In this document: positions 25,001 to 37,300 of the stretch, piece by piece | How the letters are laid out: every line of letters starts with the position of its first letter | How positions within the stretch are numbered: position 1 is the first letter of the stretch | DNA from: Chrysopilus asiliformis | Lineage: Eukaryota; Arthropoda; Insecta; Diptera; Rhagionidae | NCBI GenBank assembly: GCA_964034945.1 | Contig: OZ035963.1 | Coordinates: forward strand, 558,001-622,000 | Reading direction: 5' to 3' | Length of the DNA stretch: 64,000 nucleotides | Notes under the pieces: model-generated | What the model was told of the DNA's origin: nothing | The model's database searches: none | What the model saw: the letters and a program-made list of their open reading frames with translations, nothing else | Made by a program: the position numbers and the translations under genes

Positions 25001-28000
25001 CAGTCTGTCTGTCTATAAGCACGATTTAAAATTTGCATAATTACTTGATCCAGATGAGGATTTATGCATTTTTCCAACTTCAAAGTGTGTAATAACTCTA
25101 TAGGTATTCGAAGATCTTCGGAAAAACTGATTTGTCGATTATAAACCACATCATCTAAAATTCAGAAATTCTCGTTTTTCCTAAATTAATGATAAATTGA
25201 AATCCAAATTATTATCACCTGATAAAGTCATTTTCCTTTTAAAACTTCTATTCAATGACATAAAAGTGGCTGGTGGTTTGACTCAATGTTGTAGAATTTT
25301 CAAGAAAGTTTTCGTTAAAAGACTGTAAATTCTATAAAAGAAACCAAAGCACTACCATTTGCAGATCGCGTGCAAAATTCAATAAGTCCTTGTTGCTCGT
25401 TAGTCAATGTTGAGTGGAAGTGATGAAAAATCGATTTTTTAAATTGTTTTTCACTTTTTCTGCATGCATTTTCTGCTCATTGTAAAATTTTTGTCTTCGT
25501 TTTTAGTTCAACATAATTCTACAACCCCCATTACATGACTTACAAGGGATAAGTTTTCAGTTTGTTTATGCAACAGCTGGTTTGGTTTATGATGTTTTGG
25601 TTATGACGGAAAGCAAGAAAACCCACCGATTTTTTTTCGACCCACAACTTTACCCCGAGAAAATGTGAACACCTGGTTTTTTGTGGGGTTCAAGCGGAAA
25701 GTGAAATTTTCATGTTTTCCACTTATCCTCATAAAACGAAAATAATAAAAGGATAAGACGCCCCTAAAACAAAACTCATAAAAAAGCTGAGGAAAACTAA
25801 AAAGTTGTGTCACAGTGGATGGAAGTTTTTATGAGTTTTTCCAAGTAGTTCGTTCTATGTTTAGTTTTGTTGTCTATGGAATTGGAAACTAGATTACGTG
25901 ACAAGTTTTTGCAATTACTCTCAATTTAAAAGATTTTTCAAAAACTTCCGAGTACAAAAAAATTCTCGTTGATGCACTCACATTTGCGTTAATGCAGGAA
26001 AAAGAAAAAATCGCAAAACTTTTGCGCTTGCAGGATGTGGAGGTGTCGGTAAGAAATAATTATGGATTTATGAAGGCAAGTTTAATGGGAAAATGAAGTT
26101 TTCCGGGAGTTGCTAATTCAACTCTCTACATTTTTTGCTGACGTTTTTTTGTATCTCTAACGGTTCTCAACATATCTTTAAAAAATTAAGTTTTTAGAAA
26201 ATTTCTCGAAACCCAAGGAAAATTCAAAGAAAACAAAATTTCCTGCATTTTTTCCCTTAACGGTTTTTACGTATCTTTAACGGTTCTCGAGATATTTGAA
26301 AAAATCCTATTTTTTAAATATTTGTTCCGAAACTAAATATTGCAGAGGAAAGTTTTGTATCAATCACAGCATAAAAAAGCGATGCTTGATCCTGCAACAT
26401 TTTGATTGCCACATTTGTTGAAATGATAATCAGAAAGGAATCGTTGCACTTAACGTTAGATTTTCCATTACTTAAACGCAAATCTTACGATTAAAAATTT
26501 TAGCACAAGCTGAAGAAAATTGTCAATTTCTTGCCAAAAACAGCCAGAGTAAAATATAATTTTTTTTTTCATTTTCCTTCACTCTTTAGTCCTAACTACT
26601 TACAACCTCATGCATTCATAAACCAAAGAAGTAATCTGAGTTAAGTAAACATCAGAGAATTGAATTTTCCTTGGCCACAATTTAACCATCATCGGATGCT
26701 GTCGTCTCCATCGTTATCTCATACTATATCCTGGACTAAATACCAGAATACCAAAAGATGTGTGAGTGTGTTCGTGTATGCATAATGCAAACAATCATGG
26801 AGAATGTCATGAGAAAAATCTGTTTAATATTTGCTAGTAACATAAAGCCTTTTTGTGATTTTTTGTCTCAACTGTTGCACAGAAATATGAAGTTCTGAAT
26901 TCATGTTGAAAGGATTCACGAGATTAAGGAAAATTTCCCCGCTGCTCGACTAATTTATAATAGAGGAAAATTGTTCGAAACATGAATCTGTCACCACCAT
27001 TAGAGATAACGATGAAGAGAACACAAGTGTATGTCAAACAGGATATAAATATGGCCAGACAGCTGTTCATTCGCAAATCCGTATGATTTTTCATTTCACT
27101 CAATGTAGTGGCATTATATAAATATGATTTACGCAGACATTTACATAAACCATGAACTAATAGAAAGGATAGTAGCCTGCGTATATTGCTTTTGTTTTGT
27201 CAATAGGCACTTACGTACGAGGGTAAGACAAAAAGTTTTAGTCATGGAAACAAAAACACACATGGTTTCTTACAAATCTTTCTATTCTAAATCAGAAATC
27301 AAAATTTCAGTTCAATCGGTCAACTGGTTATCAAATAATAATGTCCATGAAATATGTCATGCAAACCCTCGGACCGGTCTTTCATAAAGCTTTTTCACAA
27401 TTTTTGGCATGGAGTCACAAAAGGAAATCGAAAATCACAAAAATGAAATTAAGAAAAAAACATTCCAAACAAAGTGCTCTCAATTACTCCCAGAAACCTC
27501 TATCTAAAAAACCGATTGAGCCAAAATGTTGAGTCATATCTTATTAAGGAGTGCTACAAGAACGAAAAAAAATCCTTCACAAATCAGGCATGTTTCTTGC
27601 CATCCCCAGAACTTTTCATTCATTCCTCGTATTTGTCTCTCTCGTTAAAATATTACAGTCGGCGTCATTTGACACTAAGTAGAGCTTTTAATTAGGCTTT
27701 GCTGTAGATTGAAACGGAGGTAGGCAACTCATTTGCATAATTTACCATCCCCTATTTAGGTTCTTATTTTCTCACCATCACAAACATTATACCCGCACCA
27801 TAAATATTGTTACCTCCTACGAGTACATAAAACAAGTAACAAACAATGAGGATAAAAAATTGCACTACACAGAAAAAAAATCTGCTAAAATAAATAAGAA
27901 AATGGATAAATTAACAAAAAAGGAAAGAAAAACTCACATCCTTGAGTTATGCTTGTTCTTTGGCAGGTTTTTGTTATCCTTCCAATTACGAATTAAGTTC

Positions 28001-31000
28001 AACACTTTTTTTCTGTGCGTGGGATCTAAAAATCCTTGTATATTTTTGTCCACCTTTGCTTTTATCCAATCTCCACCGTCTTCCCTAATCACAGGCAATC
28101 CTAATGTGATTTATCACACCAACGTCAATACCACTACCAAAGGATATTGTGAACAATCAGTTCTTTAGCCACCCCACTCCTCCCGATATAGCAAAATGAA
28201 TGTTATCATCCCGTGTTCATCCTTGGGCGAGTGAAAGCGTATCCTGCGGAAGCCTTGGCTTTGGTACTGGTGAATTTCGGGTATCCGAGGTGGAATGATG
28301 CTTCTTCTATTTATAATGTTGTGGGCTGAACATAATCGAACAAAATGTGGTGGTAATTATATTCGAATTAGAGACTTTCATCTGTCTCAAAGACCAAATG
28401 TTTTCCTCGGGGAGGTTTTATTCTATGAGGGAATGCTACCACCCTCATTTTTACATTATCACGCAAGCGATTTCCGACCATTTCAGGTTGAGGAAAAACT
28501 CTGCCGCAGGAGTTACCAAGACAATAGTTTTCTTTTAGCTTTGTTTAGAGAAATTTTATAACTCGAAAAAATATAGGTACATAATTCCATATTGACAATT
28601 TTAACAACATTGATGTTATGTTTCTGCAACATTAATGTAGGTTAAATCAAATGTGTTTTGCTGACTGGCAATGATGGCTATACGATTTTAAGATAAATCT
28701 TTCACTGCCTGTAAATTTAATGGTCTGTTAAAAGTATTTTGAAATTAACAAAATGATGTATCGATCGATATTCAGTTTATATCAGTATCTAAATACCGGC
28801 ATTTGCAAACCAATATTGTTTTAGACAAATGAAAATAATATAATTAATTATTAACAACATTGAATAGTTGTCCTGTATTAAGGAAATATAAACATAATGA
28901 CATAAACATGCAAGGATGCAATTTTAATCATTGTACAGGGTTGATTCATTCAAATTTTTAGAAATGAATTTTTTCATAACAGTTCCATATAAGTAGGGTG
29001 ACCATACGTTCAGGAATGACCGATACAGCGCCGATTTTGGCATGTTGTCCCGCAGTCCCGGAAACTAAACTTTTGTTCCTGAATTATGTAATCTAGTATT
29101 GTAATTTCTTAATCACTGAAAAAATTGGCCTTCACTGCAACACTTGAAAACCTATTGAAAGTTCGATAAGAGGAAAGAGTACCTCAATTTTTGTTGCATC
29201 GAAGGCCAATTTTTTCATCATACTCATATACTCATACTAATATATAAAAATGAGTTGGTGTCTGTCTGTCTGTCTGTCTGTCTGTTCCTCTTTCACGCAA
29301 AAACGGCTGAACCGATTGACTTGAAATTTGGCAGGAGTGTCTGTGGTAGTTCTGGTTCCAACATACACTCAGAAAAATGTCCAGGTCAACTTTTTGTCAG
29401 GTTAACTCTGACCTTACAGAGGTGTCTGTAAGCCAGCTTGCGGTCAGATTTAACCTATCTAAGGTCAACTCGTGCAGCTCCCAATGCCCTACTTCACCTG
29501 CTGGTGGCTTAATTTCAGAATTTCTCCGACCACAGGTCAACTCAGTTTTACTTGCCCACATGCAGGCGAACGCGCGCCTGCCCGAGGCCAATTTCGCCGT
29601 ATGTAGGTCGTCGAGTTAGCCTCCATTTTTCTGAGTGTAGACATACAAAAAAGTAGTGCAGGGTGGTGGGGGGAGTAAGGGGAGGGAGTAAAGTGATTTC
29701 GAAACTTAGTTTTTGCGCTATGTTACCCTTTCGCGGAGAAACTACCGAGCCGATTGGCCTGAAATTTAGCTCCAACATAAAACATCGATTTTCAACATAA
29801 ATCTGCGATTTTTTACTTTAGAAATTGTGTTTTTTATAAAGTCTTACATTTTTGGGTGTACTTTAGACTGTCACACGCACCATTGGACGGTGACAACAAT
29901 CATAAAATTCACATAATGAATTATTTATGCCGAGATTAGTATTAACTATGTAATATATCAATTTTACTACGTTTCTTTTTAAGTTTTTTTTTGTATTCCG
30001 TACGTGAATTGATTGATTTTCTATAATTCTTTTGTATACAATGGGATCTTATATTCAGAATACCAATATCCTTCACAGTCGACTTGTTATTATATGAAAA
30101 CAGTCCTTTTTTCCTTTGATTTTTGGTCTCTTTTGTGGGTCGATTTGGTATCCGAGTATTATACAGATAGTTAAAATAATTTCATGTTTTCTACTAACTA
30201 AACTAAACAGATGTATATTTTATATATATGAATGTAATATGTGTCATATAAAAGAAACTTTATTCAGTTGTAGAGCGGCATCATTGAAGCATTTGAACGA
30301 ACTTTCGTTTCCATGTGAAAATAAAACATAATAAAAGCCACAATTGCCAGGTGCCAATCGTCAGGTACTCTATATGAACACAGACAACATTTTCATTAAA
30401 AAAAATTTACTTATGTAGGAGTGGAGGGAAGGAGTGGTCCGATTGGATTTTGATGTATATAACGGTAATGAAAAATCATATTCTAACCACATCGAGAAAA
30501 TTGCAAAAAACAGTTTAGTTTGTGTATGGGAGAGGGGAAAGAATGGTCAAATTTTGCTCGTTGAAGAACTTGGGAGAAACGCATCTGCAAAAAATTTCAA
30601 GTCTCTAGCTAGATTCTTTCGAAAATTATGGTTTTCACGGATGGACCGACCGACGGAAGAACATGCGGAAATCCAAATCTTTTGTCATCCCAAAAGATTT
30701 TGATTTCCCCGATCGGGGTAGTTCTTTTTTGTGTCTCAAGATTGCTTCGATGCGTTACAAACGGTATACAAAATTTAATATACTTCGATATGATTCTCAC
30801 ATAGAGTATAAAAATAGTCAATAGTCCAATGTGCTGGACAAGCACATAGAAAGAAATTTAATAAACACACTGGCAAACAGGCATAACCTACCTAAAGCTA
30901 CTACATTTTAACATGAAAGTCTTCGGACGGCAATTGATCAATTCATGTAAAATATGTATGAGGAAGGATTGTGGTTGAACGCAACGTAACGCACTGTGGA

Positions 31001-34000
31001 AAAAAGGACAAAGGTGTAAAAGGAACATTGAACCGAAACCCTTCACAATGGAATACATATTTCATATGTATATCATTAAAGAAAATGTTTTCGTATATGA
31101 GTGGGTATGCATATATGAAATTACATTCGATTGTCATATACATAATAATAATACAATGCGAGTCCAAAGGTGAAATTTATGTTTGTGGAAAAGGGCGGAA
31201 AATGTAATAAAAGGAAGTAAATAAAAGGATTTCCATATATAATAGTTAAGCGTAGAATAGATAAAGGTGGATCTCATAATAGCTATTTAATAATAAGAAG
31301 AAAAAGGATATGGCAATTTGTTGAATATATTATATTATTTTTATTTACTTGTAGTGTTTTGTGTTGTTGTTTTTAACCATTTCATTATCATTTTGGATAA
31401 GCACGTTCGTTTTTCAAGATTACCATGGATGAAGATGAAATTAACAAAAGTTGAGAGCTGAATTTTAATTAACAAGATTAAGTGAAGGTAAATTAAACAA
31501 GTCCTTTAAAAAGGCTAAAACGTGCTACGTTGATGTTGAAAATGTAACACAAATAAGTGATACGGAAAGTTTTGATCAAAAAAGGGATTTTTTAAATGAA
31601 ATTCAGATGGGAATTTCTGAAAAAAAAACAATAAACTTGGAATACATTTTAATAAGTTAAGAAATTAACAGATCCTGGCAAGAAAAATACATGACAAGTT
31701 TTTTTCGTGACTCATTTTATGAATATCTAGTTAGGGGCTGTCGATAAAATACGTCACGCTAAAGTAAGGCTGTTCTGACCCTCTTTCCTCAAACTTTTTC
31801 GGGATTTCGTGTATCGGGTTTAATACTCTTACTACGCTTCCATAGATTCCCCTTGCCTATTAAAGTGTAACGTATTTCTGGACTTACCTTAGGGCAGGCG
31901 CGCACCGCATTGGCAAGTATGCAAAATGGTGTCGAAGTGGCCATTTTAGTTTTTTAAACACCTTTAAACTAGTATTTCAGCGTGCACCGAAAGATATAAA
32001 AATAGAAATAAGCAACAGTTTGGTGTAAACGACATCATCGGTTTAGACTGCTATCAAGGCATCTGTTGTTGATGGGTTGCAACGCAAGGTTTTTTTTGCA
32101 AATGTTGAAATTCATCCATGATTCGCAAACCATGTAAAAACTGGTTTTGAAACCCCAATTGAGGCGACCCAGGCTCTTCGTGAGCCGTAGCGCCAAGGAT
32201 GATGATGATGACAATATACACTGTCCGGAACAGCATTAAGTTGCAAGAATTAGTGAATTGTTCGATGTTTTCCTCAAAATCTTTTTTCCTCGACAACTTG
32301 ATGGAAAATCGATTTGATAATCATGTATTAATCATTTTAAAATACCAATCAAATAATATTCACGACCATTACTTTCCGAGATTTTTATCATCAATTACCT
32401 TTTCACCTTTAAAACACAAGCTCCCGTCATTGGTCCCAATCGGGCCATAAAGCAAATTTAATTTTATTATTCTTCGTATAAAAATTTTATAACGACCAAC
32501 AAAAATCAAAATTTTTATCATTTTTGTACTTCGACCATAACAATTTCATTTCATTCATAAAAAAAAACAACAAATTCAGCCATAATTCGTCATTTCGAGA
32601 ATGATGTTAGATTCAAATTAGTTTTGTGCACAATCATATTTTATGTTATTCAATACAATGACATTGTTGAAAATAAAAAGTATTATTACAGTCGTCGTAA
32701 AAAATCGATTGTAAAACCACTCCTACAATAGAATGTGGAGGTAGACATCATATTCTCATATTTTTTTATTGTTTTTTGTTTTAAATTAACCTCATGGGAG
32801 GATTTTGGAACCCACTGATATAAAACTGATCATATGGAATTGTTTTGTTTTTATAAAAACACTATTCCTTCTGTCCCTCTCCTCACGCCTTTGCCCACAT
32901 TCCACAAACAGAATATTTTCAAATGCCAGATCCAAATTTCCTTCCATTTCCACAATAAGAAAGTGATCAAATCAAAACTAATAAAAATGAAAAATATTAG
33001 AATAATTAATTCAGCCTAAATTTCCATCCAATTACTTGCCAGAATTGAGTTTTTTTCGTTTCGTATAAAATTCCGGCTTAGCAAAAGAGGAAAGTCCAGA
33101 AAAGCATCCCTAATTGCTGTGTAAATATATAAACAACGGAAGTAATTTTTCTCTTCTTTGAACTAATGTATAAGCCCTTCCGTCGGCCTACGTTAAATTT
33201 TTTGTACACGAGCCTCTTAGCAGATCCTTAACAGACTTTTCCTCCTCTCAACAGCTAAAATCCTCTTAAAATTAATTTAGGACTCTTAAGGGTATATGAT
33301 TTCTTTTCCTTTCGTCCTTTTCACCTCGTTTTTTCAGATTTTCTTATTTCCTAACTTCTATGGTCTGAGCATCCATTTTACCCTCAGGTCCTTTACATAC
33401 TCAAAAATCCTCTTCCATGGTATGAGGATTTAAGTTACTATTGTTGGATCAATTTTTATATTTAAAAAAAATATGTTTACAAATTACTTTTACCCTGAAC
33501 TAAATTACGGGGTATTGAACAATTTTTCCCAATTTACTCAAATTGTATTCATAAATGATGCACTTGATTTTCAAATTTTTTTCATAAATTCACTTACAAA
33601 TCAGAATTTATTGAGCTTTGTTTAACACCAATACAAGTTTTTTTTAGTGTTTGATACAACAGTGGGAAATATTGTTTAGCAAAAGTCAATTACTTTTACT
33701 TCAACAAAGAAAATGTGGCAAATTACTGAGGTAATAATATAATCCGATTTTTCGCTTTTCACAAAAAATCATACCCGATCTACCTTACGAAACGTTAAAG
33801 TATTTTTTTATGTAAATCCTAGGAAAATACTCATAAAAGCTTTTGACATTTTCATCGTCCAAAACTTCTTAATGAAATTCAAACCGCCTAATGATGTTAA
33901 ATACCGCGAGACAATCCCAAATTTTCACCTACAATTTAAAACATAACAAAAGCTATAATTGCCAATCTGGCAATTATTGAAAACCCGTATGGTGATTTAA

Positions 34001-34346
34001 TTGAACGGCGTATCAAAATTTCATTTGAATTCAAATTTTCCAATAAGATTTTTTTAAAACTTGTTCCAATCGGATTTTGATGTATGGGAGTTTTATGTAG
34101 AATCATATTCTAAATAACTTTTGTTCTTGCACTTTTTTGATAGGATATACAGTTTTTGAGATATTCGCGAAAAACATTTTCGTTCCTATGGGGGGTACCC
34201 CCCCCTAATGGTCCATTTTTGCCCATTAACGAACTTAGCCTCGCATTTTACAAAAAACGGATCTGTGCAAAATTTCAAGTCTCTAGCTCAATCCGTGCGC
34301 CCGCAATCCGCGCCACAGACAGACAGACAGACAGACAGACGGACGG

Positions 34347-34377
<31 letters not shown>

Positions 34378-37300
34378 GACGGACATGCAAAATTCAATTT
34401 TTTTTATCATTCTAAACACACTGGTGTAATTCATTTTTTTGTGTGATGACGGGATCTTGGCGTTACAAACGGTAAGGCAAAGTTAATATACCCTTTGGTT
34501 TCACCATACGGGTATAAAAAGGCACAAATCATGTGCTTAACTGCTATCACTTAAATTGCGGCATTTATATTAAATTACTCGAATATATTCAAACAAAAAC
34601 AATGTAGAGAAAAAATATTCATACAAAAATACCTTCAATAATATCCTCGCTTTACAGTTAATGGTATTTACCATGAAAAAATTATTCTATGACGTCTGTA
34701 TATTTACAGCTTATTCGGAAAACCCTCACGCGAATTGTAACTAAACATGATTTCTGATCAACTTTCCGCCTTTTTGTTGTTCATATTTCACAGTTCCGAA
34801 CACCGAAAAGTAAGAGGAGGAACATGTTTTTTTATGCTCAGAAAGCTATGAAAAAAATCACTTTTCATACATAGTACTTTGCAGATATAATACACGAGGA
34901 TAGGGTGAAAAATTCAGATTTTGATTTCAGATTTTGAACATGATTTTAAATCTTAGAAGCATTTAAAATGTATGCCCTTCAACTCTACTATTTTGTTCTT
35001 TTTTATAGTCAATTTTTATTTCCATAACTAAATGACTTTTTAGAATTTGATAAAAAGACTAAGATCTCCAAAAATGTTGAACTCCAAAAATCTTTTTCAA
35101 AATCAAGTTTCGCCTAGTAACAAATCAACGACTTCGTCATGAAAACCATTAAAACTTTCATTCCCTCGCATAATGCCAAGTTTTATTTTAGGACCCTTTA
35201 AAAGCGCATTAAGGATTAACGGCTATAACTTGAAGATTCTTAATTTTTCTTCCAGAGCCAGAGTAATAATAATTAAATAAGGAAAAACTCTTGTTTAACA
35301 GATTTACACAAAGCACGCTGGGATTAAAATTTTTGAGGAAAACAAACACAAGAAAAAAATCCTCCCATTCATTCTAGGAAATTTCCCCTTGCTCCCCTTG
35401 TGACCAGGATTTATGTGAAAACCGGGGTTGCGACACCCTTTGGCATTTAAGTTGGAAATTGAATTAAGCAAAACTTTGTCTTTAATTGTCCTTACAAATT
35501 CTTCTCAGCGGATTTAGCCTTTTCATTAAAAATGCAAATTTCTGGCCAACCCCATTAGTAAAATTTGATTACGGTATTGTTGGTTGCTTGAGGAAAACAC
35601 GAAAACGAATCCTAATGATTTTCCTACAGAACTCCAGAATCTTTTTAACATTCTCTGTTGGACGCAAGTCTATTTAACAAAATAGTGAAAATCATCATTG
35701 AAACTCTTGGGAAATATGCTTACTAGGCAAGAACTCTAGTTTAAGTCGACGACGGAACGGTAGCTGGAAAATAGAAGGTTAGTTCTGTACATTAGAATCA
35801 GTTCAAGCGGAAATCAAGCCAGATAAATTGAAGGATTTATTTAAAGATTATCCCATGATCGCGGTTTTAGAAATATTTTTCCCAGTTTACGAGAAACGTG
35901 AGAATCATCTTAAAAAGCTTGGACTCTCGTTACTAAGCATTATTTTAAAATTACTTTCGAACGTGGCCAAAAACTAATTTCATTTACGAAGCATAAGAAC
36001 TTTGCCATTTTACGATCTTGTGAAGAATAAATATCCTTGAAGGATGAGATTATTGATGATAAAACCGGTTTATGGCAACTTTACTCTGGAAACATTACCA
36101 ACTATACAAACAGACAGACAGACAGACAGAGTGTAGTTACTGGCAATAAAAGTAAAGTTAAACCCGCCCGCCGCCTACTCTCAATTATGGATGGCGCAAG
36201 GTGATTGTGCAAGCTCCCACACATATGCAAGTAGAACTTACGTAACTTTTATCGTCCTAACCTAATGTCTTATTATGCTGCTCCTTTCGCTGTGCAATAC
36301 ATCGTAGATCCTGCACATATGTGCTTTGATCCTTTCTTAATCCTTGTCGCTTGTATTGTGAAAGGTTAATACGTGAGACATAAGAAATGTCCTTTGACAC
36401 CAAGACGCCTGTAACTGTGCAATGCCACTCTAAGATATGCAATAACAAGCTCGTTTAGCTCTTGACTTGAGTGAAACATAAAAAAACAATGGGATCTAAA
36501 AAGTACTTGTAAACTAGAAAAATAAAGGATTAACATGTATACAGTAAATAACAAGAAAACTCACACCACTGAAAATGTCTCGAGATAATTGAAAATCATG
36601 TATACAACAATACGAGTGTAAATAAAGTTTTGCATACATTGCGGCGATACGTCGTCAAATGATGTTTATCAGTTATTTTTCATTACCCTTTCTTTACTGT
36701 GAGCTTGAATACAGCACTATAAATGTTTTACTTAATTCGTTGATTTATAGGACGCTACTAAAATTTATAGCATCCTAAAATTTCGTAACTTTTTATTGTG
36801 ATACTAATAGAAAAGTTTGTTTTTTATTATATTTTGTAAATTGATGTTGAATGTTAATTTTATTCTTCATAACTGAAATCATATTTTTTTTTAATTTTAA
36901 ATACAAAATAACAATTGAGCAAAATGTTGAAAGACAATTTTATAATCGAAGAAATATTTGAAATGGGATGTTACACATCGAAATTCCTATAGTACCTACC
37001 TATACCAGGATTTTCTTAAAAGTTTTTAGAAAAGTTTTTTATGGATTGCATTCCATATTTATAAAACCTATACAAAGTACTTTAATCCAATCAATATATA
37101 ATCCTCACTAAAGACCCATTAATATCCTTTTCAAATCCGATAAAATATCGAAATTTCACCATAAATCTTTTTGCTGTTTTCGATTTTTCGCTGTTTTAAT
37201 AATTTCAGTTTGGCACTAAATTACATCAAGGCCTATCAATAGACATTTCATATCGCAGCAATAAAAACGGCAAACGCATCTATTTCTGTACGTCTGTCAT

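Noticed and set aside
29377..29778. Open frames on both strands around 29.4-29.8 kb
   Set aside because: They lie inside the MITE and its host repeat; the GC-richer interior lowers stop frequency.
34156..34446. Open frames reading T-D-R-Q-T-D-R repeats
   Set aside because: Direct translation of the GACA/GGAC microsatellite in a dispersed repeat, not a protein.
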